A DNA stretch of 64,000 bases from Sepioteuthis lessoniana (Eukaryota; Mollusca; Cephalopoda; Myopsida; Loliginidae). Positions 24,772-34,968 of the stretch are shown here, piece after piece. The translations under genes were made by a program, and so were the position numbers. The first letter of the stretch is position 1. Each line of letters opens with the position of its first letter. The stretch lies in NCBI GenBank assembly GCA_963585895.1, contig OY757904.1, positions 70,158,567 to 70,222,566 of the forward strand. The letters are read 5' to 3'. The notes under the pieces are model-generated. The model did not search any database. It was not told the origin of the DNA and saw only the letters and a list, made by a program, of their open reading frames with translations.

Positions 24772-24786
24772 ATATATATATATATA

Positions 24787-25112
24787 TATAGCGAAATCCC
24801 AAACCACTCAAATACACTCACACACACAAACCGACAAAAACATATCAAATATCAAAGTGAGGTAAAGCAGACTAAGGTAAACACTCACTAAGAAAAAAGG
24901 AGGAAGACCTCTATATAAACCCATAACCGACTGAAAATCATTAAAACTGCACTGCAAATACCAGTTAGTTCAAGTCTCATTAAGGACCCCAATAACAAGG
25001 CATTGTGCCATATATGTCTTCTGATGAAAGCAACAAGCTGGAAACATACCCGTATGTCAGAACCAAAAAAAAATAGATTCCAAAAATACAAATCTCTTCA
25101 GGGACCTACCTA

Positions 25113-25118
<6 letters not shown>
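24787..25118. repeat. Foldback element, right inverted arm
   Basis: This is the inverted partner of 22815-23110: CATATATG, then AAGCAACAAGCTGGAAACATA, then CTCTTCAGGGACCTACCTATT. Its inner part (ATATCAAATATCAAAGTGAGG, CACTCACTAAGAAAAAAGGA, CCATAACCGACTGAAAATC, GTTCAAGTCTCATTA) is found again at 34550-34700. Confidence 0.75.
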
Positions 25119-25173
<55 letters not shown>

Positions 25174-25259
25174 GTAATTCTTTAGATATCTACGGGGACC
25201 TACCTATTTTAAGATATATCTTCGGGGACCTACCTATTTTAACATATAATTTATTAAAT
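25119..25259. repeat. (AT)n followed by duplicated element termini
   Basis: (TA)n spans 25119-25172. GGGGACCTACCTATTTTAA then occurs twice more (near 25193 and 25226), each preceded by a short AGATATC/TATCTTC piece. With the arm end at 25099 this makes three copies of the foldback terminus. Confidence 0.8.
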
Positions 25260-26265
25260 ATGTCATACTAGAATTTTATGAGAAAATAATTGAAGATTAA
25301 TGATAATAGTTAAAATACAACTCAAAATTTAAATGCAATGTAGATGTCCCTGGTTTTCTATTTGAGGTGTTAGCAGTAATCTCTAACATTCAATCATTTT
25401 TCTAAAGTTGTATAGACTTTTTTTCAACAATGAAACCTATTTTCACAACTCTAATGTTAGTACTGTCGATGTGATGATAACACGAAGCATTTTCTTTTTT
25501 AACAGCTTGGAATGACAGTATAATTCCTCGAATCAGTTTTTGTCGTCGTAAGTAAATGGACCTCACGCGTTGAGTTTAAATCCGGGAAAAAAGTGTCTTT
25601 TTTTTTCCCTTTTGCTCTGATACTCTTGAGAATGCATAGATCCTTTTCTTCTTCCTCCATCTATGGGTTGATGCTAGGATAGAAAGGAAGCTTTCGTTTT
25701 CACTAACCGAATAGTCTAATAAAGGGAAATCCAGGATTCAAAAGAAGAGGAGTATTGTTCAGGAAAACGGGCAGCACATTTGCACAACGTCTCTTTCTTA
25801 TCACCTTATCTAAAAAGTGTATCTGGTTCTTTACAAGGGTCAAGTAGAATAAACAAATCAGCTGTGTAGGTAGTCAAATAGTCTACATCTTCTCTAAAAT
25901 TTTCCAACGACAAGTTTTCATACGACAAGATAAGCAGGAGAGTTCATTAAATATATATATATACTTGACGTCCTGTACTTGAAATGGGGTGTGGCATGAT
26001 GAAAGCGATCATATATTATTCTTTAAATACAAAATCCGTCGTTATTACACCATTCTTAGCGAGTTTTTCATATCTGCGTTAGCTGGTGGACTTTCACAGG
26101 AGTTTGAATCATAGTAACTCAATGACGAAAGAAAAACAACAGCAGAATATTTCATTTTTGAAGCCATCTATCATTGCAGTATGCGATTATTAATGGTCAT
26201 AAGAAAATTAATTGATTAAATGATTCTTATCTTTATTGAATGTTAGAAATTATTATAAAAGTAAA
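25260..26265. other. AT-rich stretch without recognised genes
   Basis: Nothing recognised on either strand, apart from a short (AT)n near 25952. Confidence 0.5.
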
Positions 26266-26500
26266 GTTGGCGACCTGAAGGCTCCATTTCAATAGTTAAT
26301 ACCGAGGTGTAGTGGAGGGCGCTATTCCGTTCCTTGGATTGTTTCATTTTACTGTTGATTCTTACCTTATAATGCTGTGTGTTAAGCAAGGTGGCTTCAA
26401 GTACTATGTTTTGAGTCTTTGACATGAGTCGACCTGGAACTGAATCCCGGTCCCCCAGTCCATTGGCGAAGACTCTACTCATTAGCCCCATGGCAAGTGC
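26266..26500 (-). mobile_element. tRNA-derived SINE (family A), second copy
   Basis: It has the same order of landmarks as the 24158-24410 copy: GTAAAGTTGGCGACCTGAAG, GGTGTAGTGGAGGGCGCTA, TTATAATGCTGTGTGTTAAG, and the tRNA-like head at the right end (plus-strand AACTGAATCCCGGTC, GGCGAAGACTCTAC). It is older than the first copy, with many substitutions. Confidence 0.83.
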
Positions 26501-26612
26501 TTTAGTTTACTGGACATTCTAGTTTATATTTTATATGCGGCAGAAAAAGAAAATAATTTACCCCCTACACGCAAATAGGCACACACATACACACACATAC
26601 CCACAAAATAAA

Positions 26613-26617
<5 letters not shown>

Positions 26618-26686
<69 letters not shown>

Positions 26687-26760
26687 AGAAAGAGAAGAAA
26701 GAGAGAGAAACATTAAGGAAGAACAAGAGAGAGACAGACAAATAGAGAGAAAGAAGGACA
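26618..26760. repeat. (AT)n(AG)n compound microsatellite
   Basis: (TA)n to 26660, then (GA)n grading into GA-rich sequence. The overlapping Arg-Glu frame is not a gene. Confidence 0.95.
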
Positions 26761-28374
26761 TAGATTGGTAAAATCTTCTTAAATCATCTTAAATAAATAG
26801 AAATCGGCATTGGTGAAAATGGTATTAACCATATTTCCCTGTGCCAGAAAAATATTGGACGATAGGAAGGAAATTTATTGTGCAAATACATCTGGATCTG
26901 AATCATCACAGCACTTGTATCCACTCTGTGCTTGGATTCAAGAGACAGTAAACCAATTCACATTCATAAATCCGTAAGATATTTCGCCGATTTCAACAAA
27001 GCTGTCGGCTGACTATTTACGATCATGCGCACATTTCCGAATCATCTATTTTGGCAAAGTTTGTTCGGAATCTTTGCCGGCGCTTTAATGATTATTCATG
27101 CAGTCATCGCGTCATCCTCAACCATTTTGTTATTTTCCAGGAAAGGTTCTCTTATTCTTACAGATTTGGACTCTTTTTCACATTTATCTTTGGTCTGACT
27201 AAACGGTGATACTCTCATTTATAGACACGTTTTCTTTTTTTTCTTTTTTGGTATGAAAATGCCTGGTGTCAATTGTTGATTAACTGACCAAGAAATATTA
27301 TTCCTGATACATGCCTAATTCAAGTACGCAAATGCTGGAATATAAGATTCTTCGATATTCTCTGATTAATCAGAGTAGATCCCACATGGCGTCCTCATCC
27401 TGGATTGCAAACTCGAATTATGCGAATTTAACTTCAATCCTGCTTTTACGTTTGCTATCGGACTAAGACTAGTAGGAAAGGCATGAAATCTCTCATCCCG
27501 CCAACAATAGTTTAAATAGTATTACTGCTATTCTTCAACAAGATTTTCTTCATCATTTAATATCCTAGAAAGTTTGATATAACATTAAAGCAAGAATTAA
27601 ACTTGTTTTTCAGTATTTCAAGATAGTTCTTTAGATAATTGTGTCACGGCCTTTCTCCTTATCTAAAAATTTTACTTTCTCTAAAAATAACATTATAATA
27701 CTGTGATGTCTATAAACTTATAAAAAATAACAAAACCAGCAAAGATATTTAAAATTCTATTTAATCTATTTCAATCACTTTTGGAAAGGAAGAAATCCAG
27801 CTCTCCGTATACATTGTCTCGTCAATAGTTTTGCCCGTATACTTGTGACTGGCCACTCAAGAAAATAAAGAGATTATAATTTTTGCACTACAACTGGCAT
27901 CAAATACCAAGTTGTTACAGGATATGAGATGGCCAACTTTGTCAATTAAGAAACTGAGAAGGAGGTAACATCCTCAGACCTAGGTACTAATTCCTCTCTA
28001 CTTTTGGGGAACACTTCTTTAAACAATGTTGGTATTATGGCACTCAAAGCTGAACCTTCCCATCATTAAAACATTCTTTTTTAACTCTATACTCTTAGCC
28101 TCTGAAAAAAAGGCCTAAAATATATATTCAGACATAAAACCATGTACAATTGTTTTACTTCTAATAAGTACCACGTGCACAATAATATAAATTGATGCTT
28201 TCTGACGAAAACCAAGCCGTAGATGATATATAATAACTTGCTTCATCGTTGTGGTAAGGATATAATTAGCAGTGTAAGTCAGTTGAATTTAAAATTTTAC
28301 TCACACACAAAATAACCTAGAGAAAACTACGAAAAATTCCGGGGCATATCAACGATACACACAGATGAAAAAAA

Positions 28375-28375
<1 letters not shown>
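26761..28375. other. Stretch without recognised genes; GC-richer island at about 26980-27130
   Basis: Mostly AT-rich, with no coding signal. The 150-bp island holds GCGCACATTTCCG, TTTGCCGGCGCTTTAATGA and TTATTCATGCAGTCATCGCG, with homeodomain- or POU-like cores. It belongs to no repeat recognised here. A conserved regulatory element is possible but untested. Confidence 0.3.

Positions 28376-28448
<73 letters not shown>
28376..28448. repeat. (AC)n microsatellite
   Basis: About 36 CA units. The sequence just right of it (ATATCAAATATCAAAGACTAA near 28486) resembles the inner part of the foldback family, so this may be a third, degraded copy. Confidence 0.95.
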
Positions 28449-28450
<2 letters not shown>

Positions 28451-28868
28451 GAACCAGAGTGGAACATCTAATAAACTTTCTGGCATATCAAATATCAAAG
28501 ACTAATTAAGAAAAAAGGTGCACTAACAAAAACGCACAACACGCTCTTGGAAAATGAAAAAGTAGTAGTAACAAAAAAAACAACAACAATAAACAAAACA
28601 AATAAGACAGAAGTAACACCTGCAAATAAATAAATCACAGATGAGAACAGAATAAAGCTGAGCAGACAACAATAAACAAACCAAAAAGCCAGCCATAATT
28701 ATCATTTTTATCTCTAAAGGTATCAAGAAGTTAGAAACACGTGTAAGAAAGAACAAAACGAATGATTTAAAAAAAGATATCAATCTTTTTGTGCATCTAT
28801 TCATTTTGAAATATTCACTTATTTCTCTATTTGGACCAACTAAAAAATTCAGATTATATATATAATAT
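28449..28868. other. A-rich stretch, no gene
   Basis: Apart from the foldback-like piece at 28470-28530 nothing is recognised. A long minus-strand frame is a product of T/A-rich composition. Confidence 0.45.

Positions 28869-28961
<93 letters not shown>
28869..28961. repeat. (AC)n(AT)n microsatellite
   Basis: Six CA units, then about 40 AT units. It lies just left of the DNA transposon at 29017. Confidence 0.97.
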
Positions 28962-28963
<2 letters not shown>

Positions 28964-29008
28964 AGTATATACATATGAATATATATATGCTCATATACAT
29001 ACATGTTT

Positions 29009-29016
29009 ATGCACAT
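29009..29016. repeat. Target-site duplication ATGCACAT, left
   Basis: Identical to 32607-32614 on the far side of the transposon. Confidence 0.9.
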
Positions 29017-29637
29017 TAGGGTAGGTCGATTTCGGAACTGTAAAAAGAATAATGCGGTGAAAGTTGCAAAATAACATCAGAAATTACCCCACGAAATATT
29101 TTTTTCCAAAATTTCGTTTTTTTTGTTGTTTTTTTTTTTTTGCGAAATCCCATTTAAAGACATAATATTTTGTAATTTTAGTCGTGATATCGGTGACGCT
29201 GTAAAACTGTATCCATAAAATTAAAACTGAGACTAAAGGAAAATTAAATAATAAAATTTATTAAATAATTGATATTTTTAAGTTTATATCCATGTTCATA
29301 TTATGTTAAATTAAATGACCAAAAACAAAAATAAAATACATTAAGATATATAGATTAAAATATAAATAACGACTTACTAAACCTTGTTTTATTTATTGGA
29401 TATTTTTTCGGCTTTCACCGGTGGTAAATATCGCTTCCTAATACTTCGGTTAGTTTATGTTTTTTACCCTTATAATTAACGAAAATATATATATTTCGCA
29501 AAGTAGACATACTACAAAATATTTAAACCTTTACAATTATTGTAATTTATTTATATTTTAAAATTTAGTGTTTTTTTAAAGTGAAAAGTCGGTTTAAGAG
29601 TTAATTTTGGAACTAAAGTCTACAGTACTGTTCTTTG

Positions 29638-29717
29638 GTAAGTAAACATTATTACTTTTTTTAATGGATTTCGAATTTATTTACAATTTTTTAAAAACAT
29701 CTTCGTGTATTTTCTGA

Positions 29718-29783
<66 letters not shown>

Positions 29784-29792
29784 TTTTTACAG
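29638..29792 (+). other. Candidate 5' untranslated intron of the transposase gene
   Basis: A strong donor, TTTG|GTAAGTAAAC, is followed 155 bases later by an acceptor, TTCTTTTTACAG, 16 bases before the candidate start ATG at 29809. An (AT)n tract of about 29 units (29723-29780) lies inside the intron. Confidence 0.55.
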
Positions 29793-29808
29793 ATATTTTA
29801 ATTAAGAA

Positions 29809-32116
29809 ATGGCTGGAAAATACACTGGAGTTTCCACTCGAAGTAAAAGCGTAATTAAATTTTTAGGTTTATCATCACCATTGGATAAAAGTGAGCCACC
29901 AACTTGTCGACAAATAATTCAATACAGCTATTTTTTAATGAACACTTATCCCTACCTTTCTTTTTTTGGTATTTCTAAATTAATAGCAAAGGACGTGATA
30001 GATATTTGGAAGGCTGTCAACCCTCATTTGCCTTTGTTAAAGGAAATTAGTGTTGTCAACTAGGTGAAAATTCTATGCTTTCAGAAGGCAAAGCAAATAA
30101 ATGGGAAACATTTACCTGCTGCCCAAACAAAATTCTAGAAGGAAAAGCTGGATACATTGTTTGATATATTATCATGTTCATGAAACCAGCCCATTTTAAG
30201 TTGTTACAATATTAATGTCAAATTCACCAAAGAAAATTGTCAGACTAAGCACATCATCTGCACTTGTCCTCTGACAAAAAAAGCCAACAAAAAAGTATGA
30301 AGATATCCCCACCAATAGCTTCAACATTATATGTTCAGTGTCATTCTTCCCATTCTTAATAATCTTCTCCAAGTGATGAAACAGAAGATTATAAACAGCT
30401 AGATAGTCCTCTCCAAGTGCCTTATAACCTCACTAAAATTCCAAGGTATGCTCCTGAGTTAGTTAGGGGTGATATATCTTCTAATCTTGGAGCTAGCCTT
30501 GCCCATGCCTTGCTCTGAGATTTGAGGGCTATGGACCTTCTTATCCCTAATATAGATATAAAGAATATTTATATGGATAGATGTAAAATAGAGAAAAGGC
30601 TAAAGTGAAAGCAAATGCCTATGAAAAGCATAATGAAAATGTGGAGAATCTTCTTTGTATAGGAGTTGATGGTAGGACAGACAAAGACACACTACGTTAC
30701 AAGGAATCAGTGGAGGAAAATGGAAGTAAAATTTTGAAAAAAAAGCCAGAGGACCTGAATATCACTTGACAATCACAAAGAAGACACCAAATGAGAGTAT
30801 ATATTTGACTCATTGGCTTCTTCCTGATACTGGTGCAACTGGTACTGTTCTTGAGGAGCAAGTGGCTGTTGTTTTGTAGAGATTTAAAAGTTTGAGCACT
30901 ATTAAGGCTGTCCTTGTTCACAACACGAATGCAAATACAGGCTATGAAGGTGGACTTGTTACACTTTTAGAAAAATAAAGAAAAAGAAATCTTGGTTGCT
31001 GCTTACATCAAAATGAACTTCCATTTAGAGCTCTATTCAAACATTTAGATGATACCACAAAAAGCCCTACTACATTCAATGTTCCATTGAGTAAATTATG
31101 TGCAAATGATTGCCATAATTTACCCCAAAAACCTTTTTCAGCTGTTGAGCATCCCCTGGAGTTTCATTTTGGAATTAAAGATATGGATAGCCTTAGACCA
31201 AAGACTACTCTATGAATATACAGTTGGTATTTCTAGAGGTAAGGTGGACCCTAGATTTGCATCGTGGAAAATTGGTCCATTAAACCAGGAAAGGTGTTTA
31301 ACTTTGGCCATCAGGCTCATGTGCCTATGGACTCGTGGGGCATATCCACAGAATCTTTCGACCAAACTATATAGTTTGATAAATTTTATTGTGAATGTTT
31401 ATGCTATTTGCTGGTTTGATATAAAAAGAATAACAAGTTCCATCACCAGCAAATTTATATTTACAATATGATTGAGAGGATACGAAAGTGACCAATTGAG
31501 GTTCAAAGGATTACATTAAAAAACCTCCAATATAATGCCTTTGCATTACTTCCGGAGAATGTTTTGTTTTCAGTGGTGAAATTTGATGAATCTGAAGTTA
31601 GAGAAGAGGGTATAAAAAGAATTTTGGCCATTAGGTAATTTAATATTTATTCATACTAAACTGGTTGAAGTACTTGTGCCACTTTATTGAAAAATTTTAA
31701 AGATTACATCTGATTTCACCAAATATTATTAAAGCAGAACAAATTGCATTTAAAAATTAAACTCAAATTATTTTTTATATTCTTTCAGAAGAGGGAAGCC
31801 AGTCAAGAAAAGATTTTTAAAAATCCCAATGATCAACTTTAAAGCTGTGCACTGGACTGATTTAATTGATTTGTCAGTAAATGGAGTCTGTGAGCCACCA
31901 CTCACACTAGACTTTTCTGACAATGAATTCCAGAATTCATGGTTAACTGGTGAAAAGATTAACTTGCCAAATTTCCCTTCACATTCCCAAGGTGTGGAAC
32001 GGGCAGTTAAGTTAGTAACAGAGGCTTCTCAATCCGTGTATGGCTTTGTAGCAGGGCACCAGCACATACTTGCAAAAGTTTTGTGCCAACAATTGAGACC
32101 AGCGTTTTCATCTTAG
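29809..32116 (+). pseudogene. hAT-like transposase, multiply broken
   Basis: The start ATG at 29809 opens MAGKYTGVSTRSKSVIKF, but frame 1 stops at 30063. Further right the protein continues in changing frames. VPYNLTKIPRYAPELVRGD lies near 30420. LCIGVDGRTDKDTLRY is at 30653-30700 and may hold the first catalytic D. IKAVLVHNTNANTGYEGGL is at 30901-30957, with H where an RNase-H-type transposase would have D. CCLHQNELPFRALFKHLDD begins at 30997 and resembles the C-x2-H motif of hAT transposases. After QERCLTLAIRLM, the end reads INLPNFPSHSQGVERAVKLV and stops at 32116. An intron at 31635-31788 (AG|GTAATTTAA to TCTTTCAG) restores frame between LAIR and RGKPVKK. At least four frameshifts and several stops make it non-functional. 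I recall similar unnamed proteins from other invertebrates but cannot name the family. Confidence 0.7.
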
Positions 32117-32606
32117 GGCTCATATATGGAACTATTTGATTCCATATATTAAAGATTATTAAACAATTATTTGTTTTTCCATATTTGTTTGTTTGTTGTA
32201 TTTCAATTCATATCAGGAAAAAAATTTTTTTTTTCAATATATTCGAATATTACTGCTTGAAAAATAGCATTTCAAATTCGACACAGGTAAAGCAGGGTGG
32301 GGTAGGGGTTCAATTTTCAATTTAAAGTTTTGTTATAATTTATTTATTATATTTCCATGAAATGAAAAAAGATTTCCTAATTTAAATACTGAAATTGTTT
32401 GGTTTTTACATCAATATTTAGGCCAAATCTGGCAAAAACGAGGAATTTTCAGTTCATGTTTATTCAAAATCTTTCAAGACAAATTAGCAAAAATCCGTTG
32501 AAGAGTCAGATCTAATTTTTGGTATGAGTATTTAATAGGTATATACACAACTTTCAGTACATTATTCTTTTTGATATTTAAAAAAATTAAAAATCAACCT
32601 ACCCTA

Positions 32607-32614
32607 ATGCACAT
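32607..32614. repeat. Target-site duplication ATGCACAT, right
   Basis: Identical to 29009-29016. Confidence 0.9.
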
Positions 32615-32631
32615 ATATATATATACACCTC

Positions 32632-32632
32632 G

Positions 32633-32693
<61 letters not shown>
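32632..32693. repeat. Palindromic (CT)n(AT)n(AG)n microsatellite
   Basis: About ten CT units, eleven AT units and nine to ten AG units form a near-perfect inverted repeat of about 60 bases that could fold into one hairpin. It lies 18 bases outside the transposon's right target duplication. Confidence 0.93.
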
Positions 32694-32734
32694 ATGAGAT
32701 TGAAAGTTTTAAAATTTTCAGTTAGCGTTAACCT

Positions 32735-33370
32735 CTTTTAACCTTCCTAATCGTACGGGAAAATGAATTTCATATAGTCAATTGTCTTTCTGATAAAATT
32801 TTACATTAAAGTACATTATATTTTTTAATGTATCTTCCTTGAAAACAAAGGTGCTATATGCCGTGTTATAAACCTCATGTTACATGTTATTGTGAAATTT
32901 TGAAAATCGCCTTTACTTTGTGCTTAGTAGTTACGTTTTGTTTTTTTTATTTTCATTGAAATCGGAGACATCTTAATAATCACCGGGGGGTGTTTACCCC
33001 ATTTAAGCCCCGTAATCAAACTTAAAAGTAAATTTCATGATGGTCATTTTATTTCTCGTAAAATTGTACATAAGAATGAATACTTTCTTTTATGCATCTT
33101 CCAAAAAACTGAATTTTAAAGGGACACTGCGCCGTGTTATAAAACTAATTAGGGTGTTACATGATATTGTAAGACTGTGTAATTTTGAAAATCGATTTTG
33201 CTTAGTGCCCAGTAGATGTGATTTTATTTTCATCGAAATCGGATGTATTTGAACTTTCACAGGATGCATTTGCCCCTTTAAACCCCTCTAATTGAACTAG
33301 AAAGTAAATTTTAAGAAGCTCATTATCTTTCTCGTAAAATTATACTAAAGAATGAATACTTTGTTCTTAT
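32735..33370. repeat. ~270-bp tandem repeat, about 2.3 copies
   Basis: Landmarks recur at about 265-271-base intervals. GTCTTTCTGATAAAATTTTAC (32787), ATTTCTCGTAAAATTGTAC (33051) and ATCTTTCTCGTAAAATTATAC (33326) are followed by ATGTATCTTCC or ATGCATCTTCC, GCCGTGTTATAAA (32861 and 33132), GAAAATCG and TTTTCATTGAAATCGGA or TTTTCATCGAAATCGGA. Copies are roughly 75-80% alike by eye. There is no coding capacity across copies. Confidence 0.85.
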
Positions 33371-33427
33371 TTTTCTACTCTCCCCTTTCGTCCTATGCAT
33401 ACACACACACAAACGTCAAGTTTTATT

Positions 33428-33515
33428 ACATAGATACACACACACACACACACACTCCCTCTCTCTCTCTCTGTCTCTCTCTGTCTCTCTCTCTCTCATA
33501 TATATATATATATTG
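33428..33515. repeat. (AC)n(CT)n(AT)n compound microsatellite
   Basis: Short tracts in series. Confidence 0.92.
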
Positions 33516-33639
33516 ATTTGTCAAATTCAAATTTTTAGCCTTATGGCGAATTCAAACATCCTTGTATAGATTTGAAATGCATTCAATAAATTCATTTCCT
33601 TCGTGCTAACTTTACATCATAATCAAATAGACCTGTGTG

Positions 33640-34390
33640 TGTGAGTATATATATATATATATATATCCAATGTATGGGTCCAATGGTTGTCATTCTACCG
33701 GGGGTGGAAGTGGGGACGAGCTTCCTCTTTCTTATTAAATTTTCCTTAGGCATGCTCAAATCTATACCCTCTGAAAATCTATTTCTACTCCGGGCCTTCT
33801 CGTGTGGCTTATCACTAACCCCGGCGGACCTATTTCTACTGACAGGAGGGGGCTCATCAGGCCTTGTACGGGCGCCTTAAAACCAGTCTCTCCGGGTAGA
33901 CGGTGCTCATCAGTCCAGTAAGACAGACCATCTAGGAGAAGAATACTCTGATTACAAATCAGCACTGTGTTCCGTACGTAGAAATTCCCTGGCTGGTGCT
34001 TGGGGGCACATTTAAACCACTAGGAGTGATGGGCCCTTGAGTTATTGGTGTGACATCCATCTTGGAGACGAAAACTCTGATCTCAAACCAGCGATCAACA
34101 CACTTACCAATCATATTGCTTTTGCTTGTCATTGGGTTATATTTGCGAGGATTCAGTGAGTGGTATTGGTGTTGTACAAGCTTGTGCCACTTAAATCCAT
34201 CGAAGTACATATATCTAAATGGTTCTGGATCATTCTTATCAAACTGTTTCTCAAAGAACTGTGGTGTACGGATGTGGTATGGGTGTCATTGACGATTCAA
34301 CCAGCAATTGTGGTGACGGTGGTGATGAGCATTGAGATGTCTGTCGTCTGTTAAGACGAAGCAATTGCCATGTATGTATGCCAAAAAAAT
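33640..34390. other. GC-richer unrecognised segment with an internal duplication
   Basis: Beyond (AT)n at 33648-33666, the block 33670-34390 is richer in G+C. It contains a diverged repeat: CCATCTAGGAGAAGAATACT with CTGATTACAAATCAGC (near 33928) and CCATCTTGGAGACGAAAACT with CTGATCTCAAACCAGC (near 34057). Several open frames cross it but none has a recognised domain. It is probably an unclassified repeat. Confidence 0.4.
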
Positions 34391-34392
34391 GT

Positions 34393-34829
34393 TATGGCAC
34401 AAAGAGAGAAATAAATATTTTTAGATGAATTGGTCAATGAAGAGATCTACTGTTTTAAGATGTATTTTTCTTACATACGCGTATAATTCCAGCTTGGTGC
34501 ATTCCCCAGAGATCATATATGACACAAGACGTTGTTAAAGGGGTACTGAATGTTATCAATGTTTAAATAATAATTATATCAAATATAAAAGAGCCATTAA
34601 GAGTGAAGAGACTTCGGTAGACACTCGGAGAAAAAAAAAGAGTGACCTCAGTATACACCTATTACCTGCTGAAAACATTCAAACTTCAAACACGAGTGGG
34701 TTCAAGTCCCATTGAGTACCCCATTCACATCCCCTTGTGCCATATATGAGGAAAGTAACAAGCTGAGCACCTACGTATGTAAGAATGAAATAAGTAAATA
34801 ATTCTTATAAAATCTCTTACTGGACTAAT
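34393..34829. mobile_element. Foldback/MITE-like element with ~130-bp inverted arms
   Basis: The left arm reads AGAGAGAAATAAATATTTTT, GAAGAGATCTAC, TTACATACGCGTATAATTCC, AGCTTGGTGC, ATATGACACAAG and GGGGTACTGAATG. The reverse complement of the right arm reads GTAAGAGATT, TTACATACGTAGGTGC, TCAGCTTGTTACTTTCC, ATATGGCACAAG and GGGGTACTCAATG. The middle (CCTCAGTATACACCTATTACC, CTGCTGAAAACATTCAAAC) matches the inner part of the larger structure at 24850-25000. The element has no coding capacity. Target duplications were not identified. Confidence 0.75.
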
Positions 34830-34932
34830 ATATATATATATATATATATACACGCACACACACACACGCACATATATATATATATATACAGAGAGAGAGA
34901 GAGAGACAGAGAGAGATAGGTAGATCGATAGC

Positions 34933-34966
<34 letters not shown>

Positions 34967-34968
34967 TG
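34829..34968. repeat. Compound microsatellite ending in (GTAT)n
   Basis: (AT)n, (CA)n, (AT)n, (AG)n and about eight GTAT units in series, starting at the right end of the foldback element. Confidence 0.95.

Larger units (their letters stand above)
29017..32606 (+). mobile_element. Complete-ended hAT-like DNA transposon, 3590 bp
   Basis: Both ends are visible. The left end begins TAGGGTAGGTCGATTT and the right end, reverse-complemented, begins TAGGGTAGGTTGATTT. The flanks carry a perfect 8-bp direct duplication, ATGCACAT (29009-29016 and 32607-32614). Inside each end is a second inverted block, AAAAAGAATAATG followed by a short variable piece and TGAAAGTTG. An 8-bp duplication with TAGGG-type termini is characteristic of the hAT superfamily, although P and a few other families also give 8 bp. 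The interior encodes one broken transposase-like protein on the plus strand with two candidate introns. The ends and duplication are seen directly. The hAT assignment is an inference from duplication size, termini and protein motif order. Confidence 0.85.

Noticed and set aside
22740-25172. CRISPR array or bacterial-type system
   Set aside because: Repeats are dispersed or inverted without regular spacers, and all other content is eukaryotic transposon sequence.
32735-33370. Part of the neighbouring DNA transposon
   Set aside because: It lies outside the inverted repeat and the perfect 8-bp duplication.
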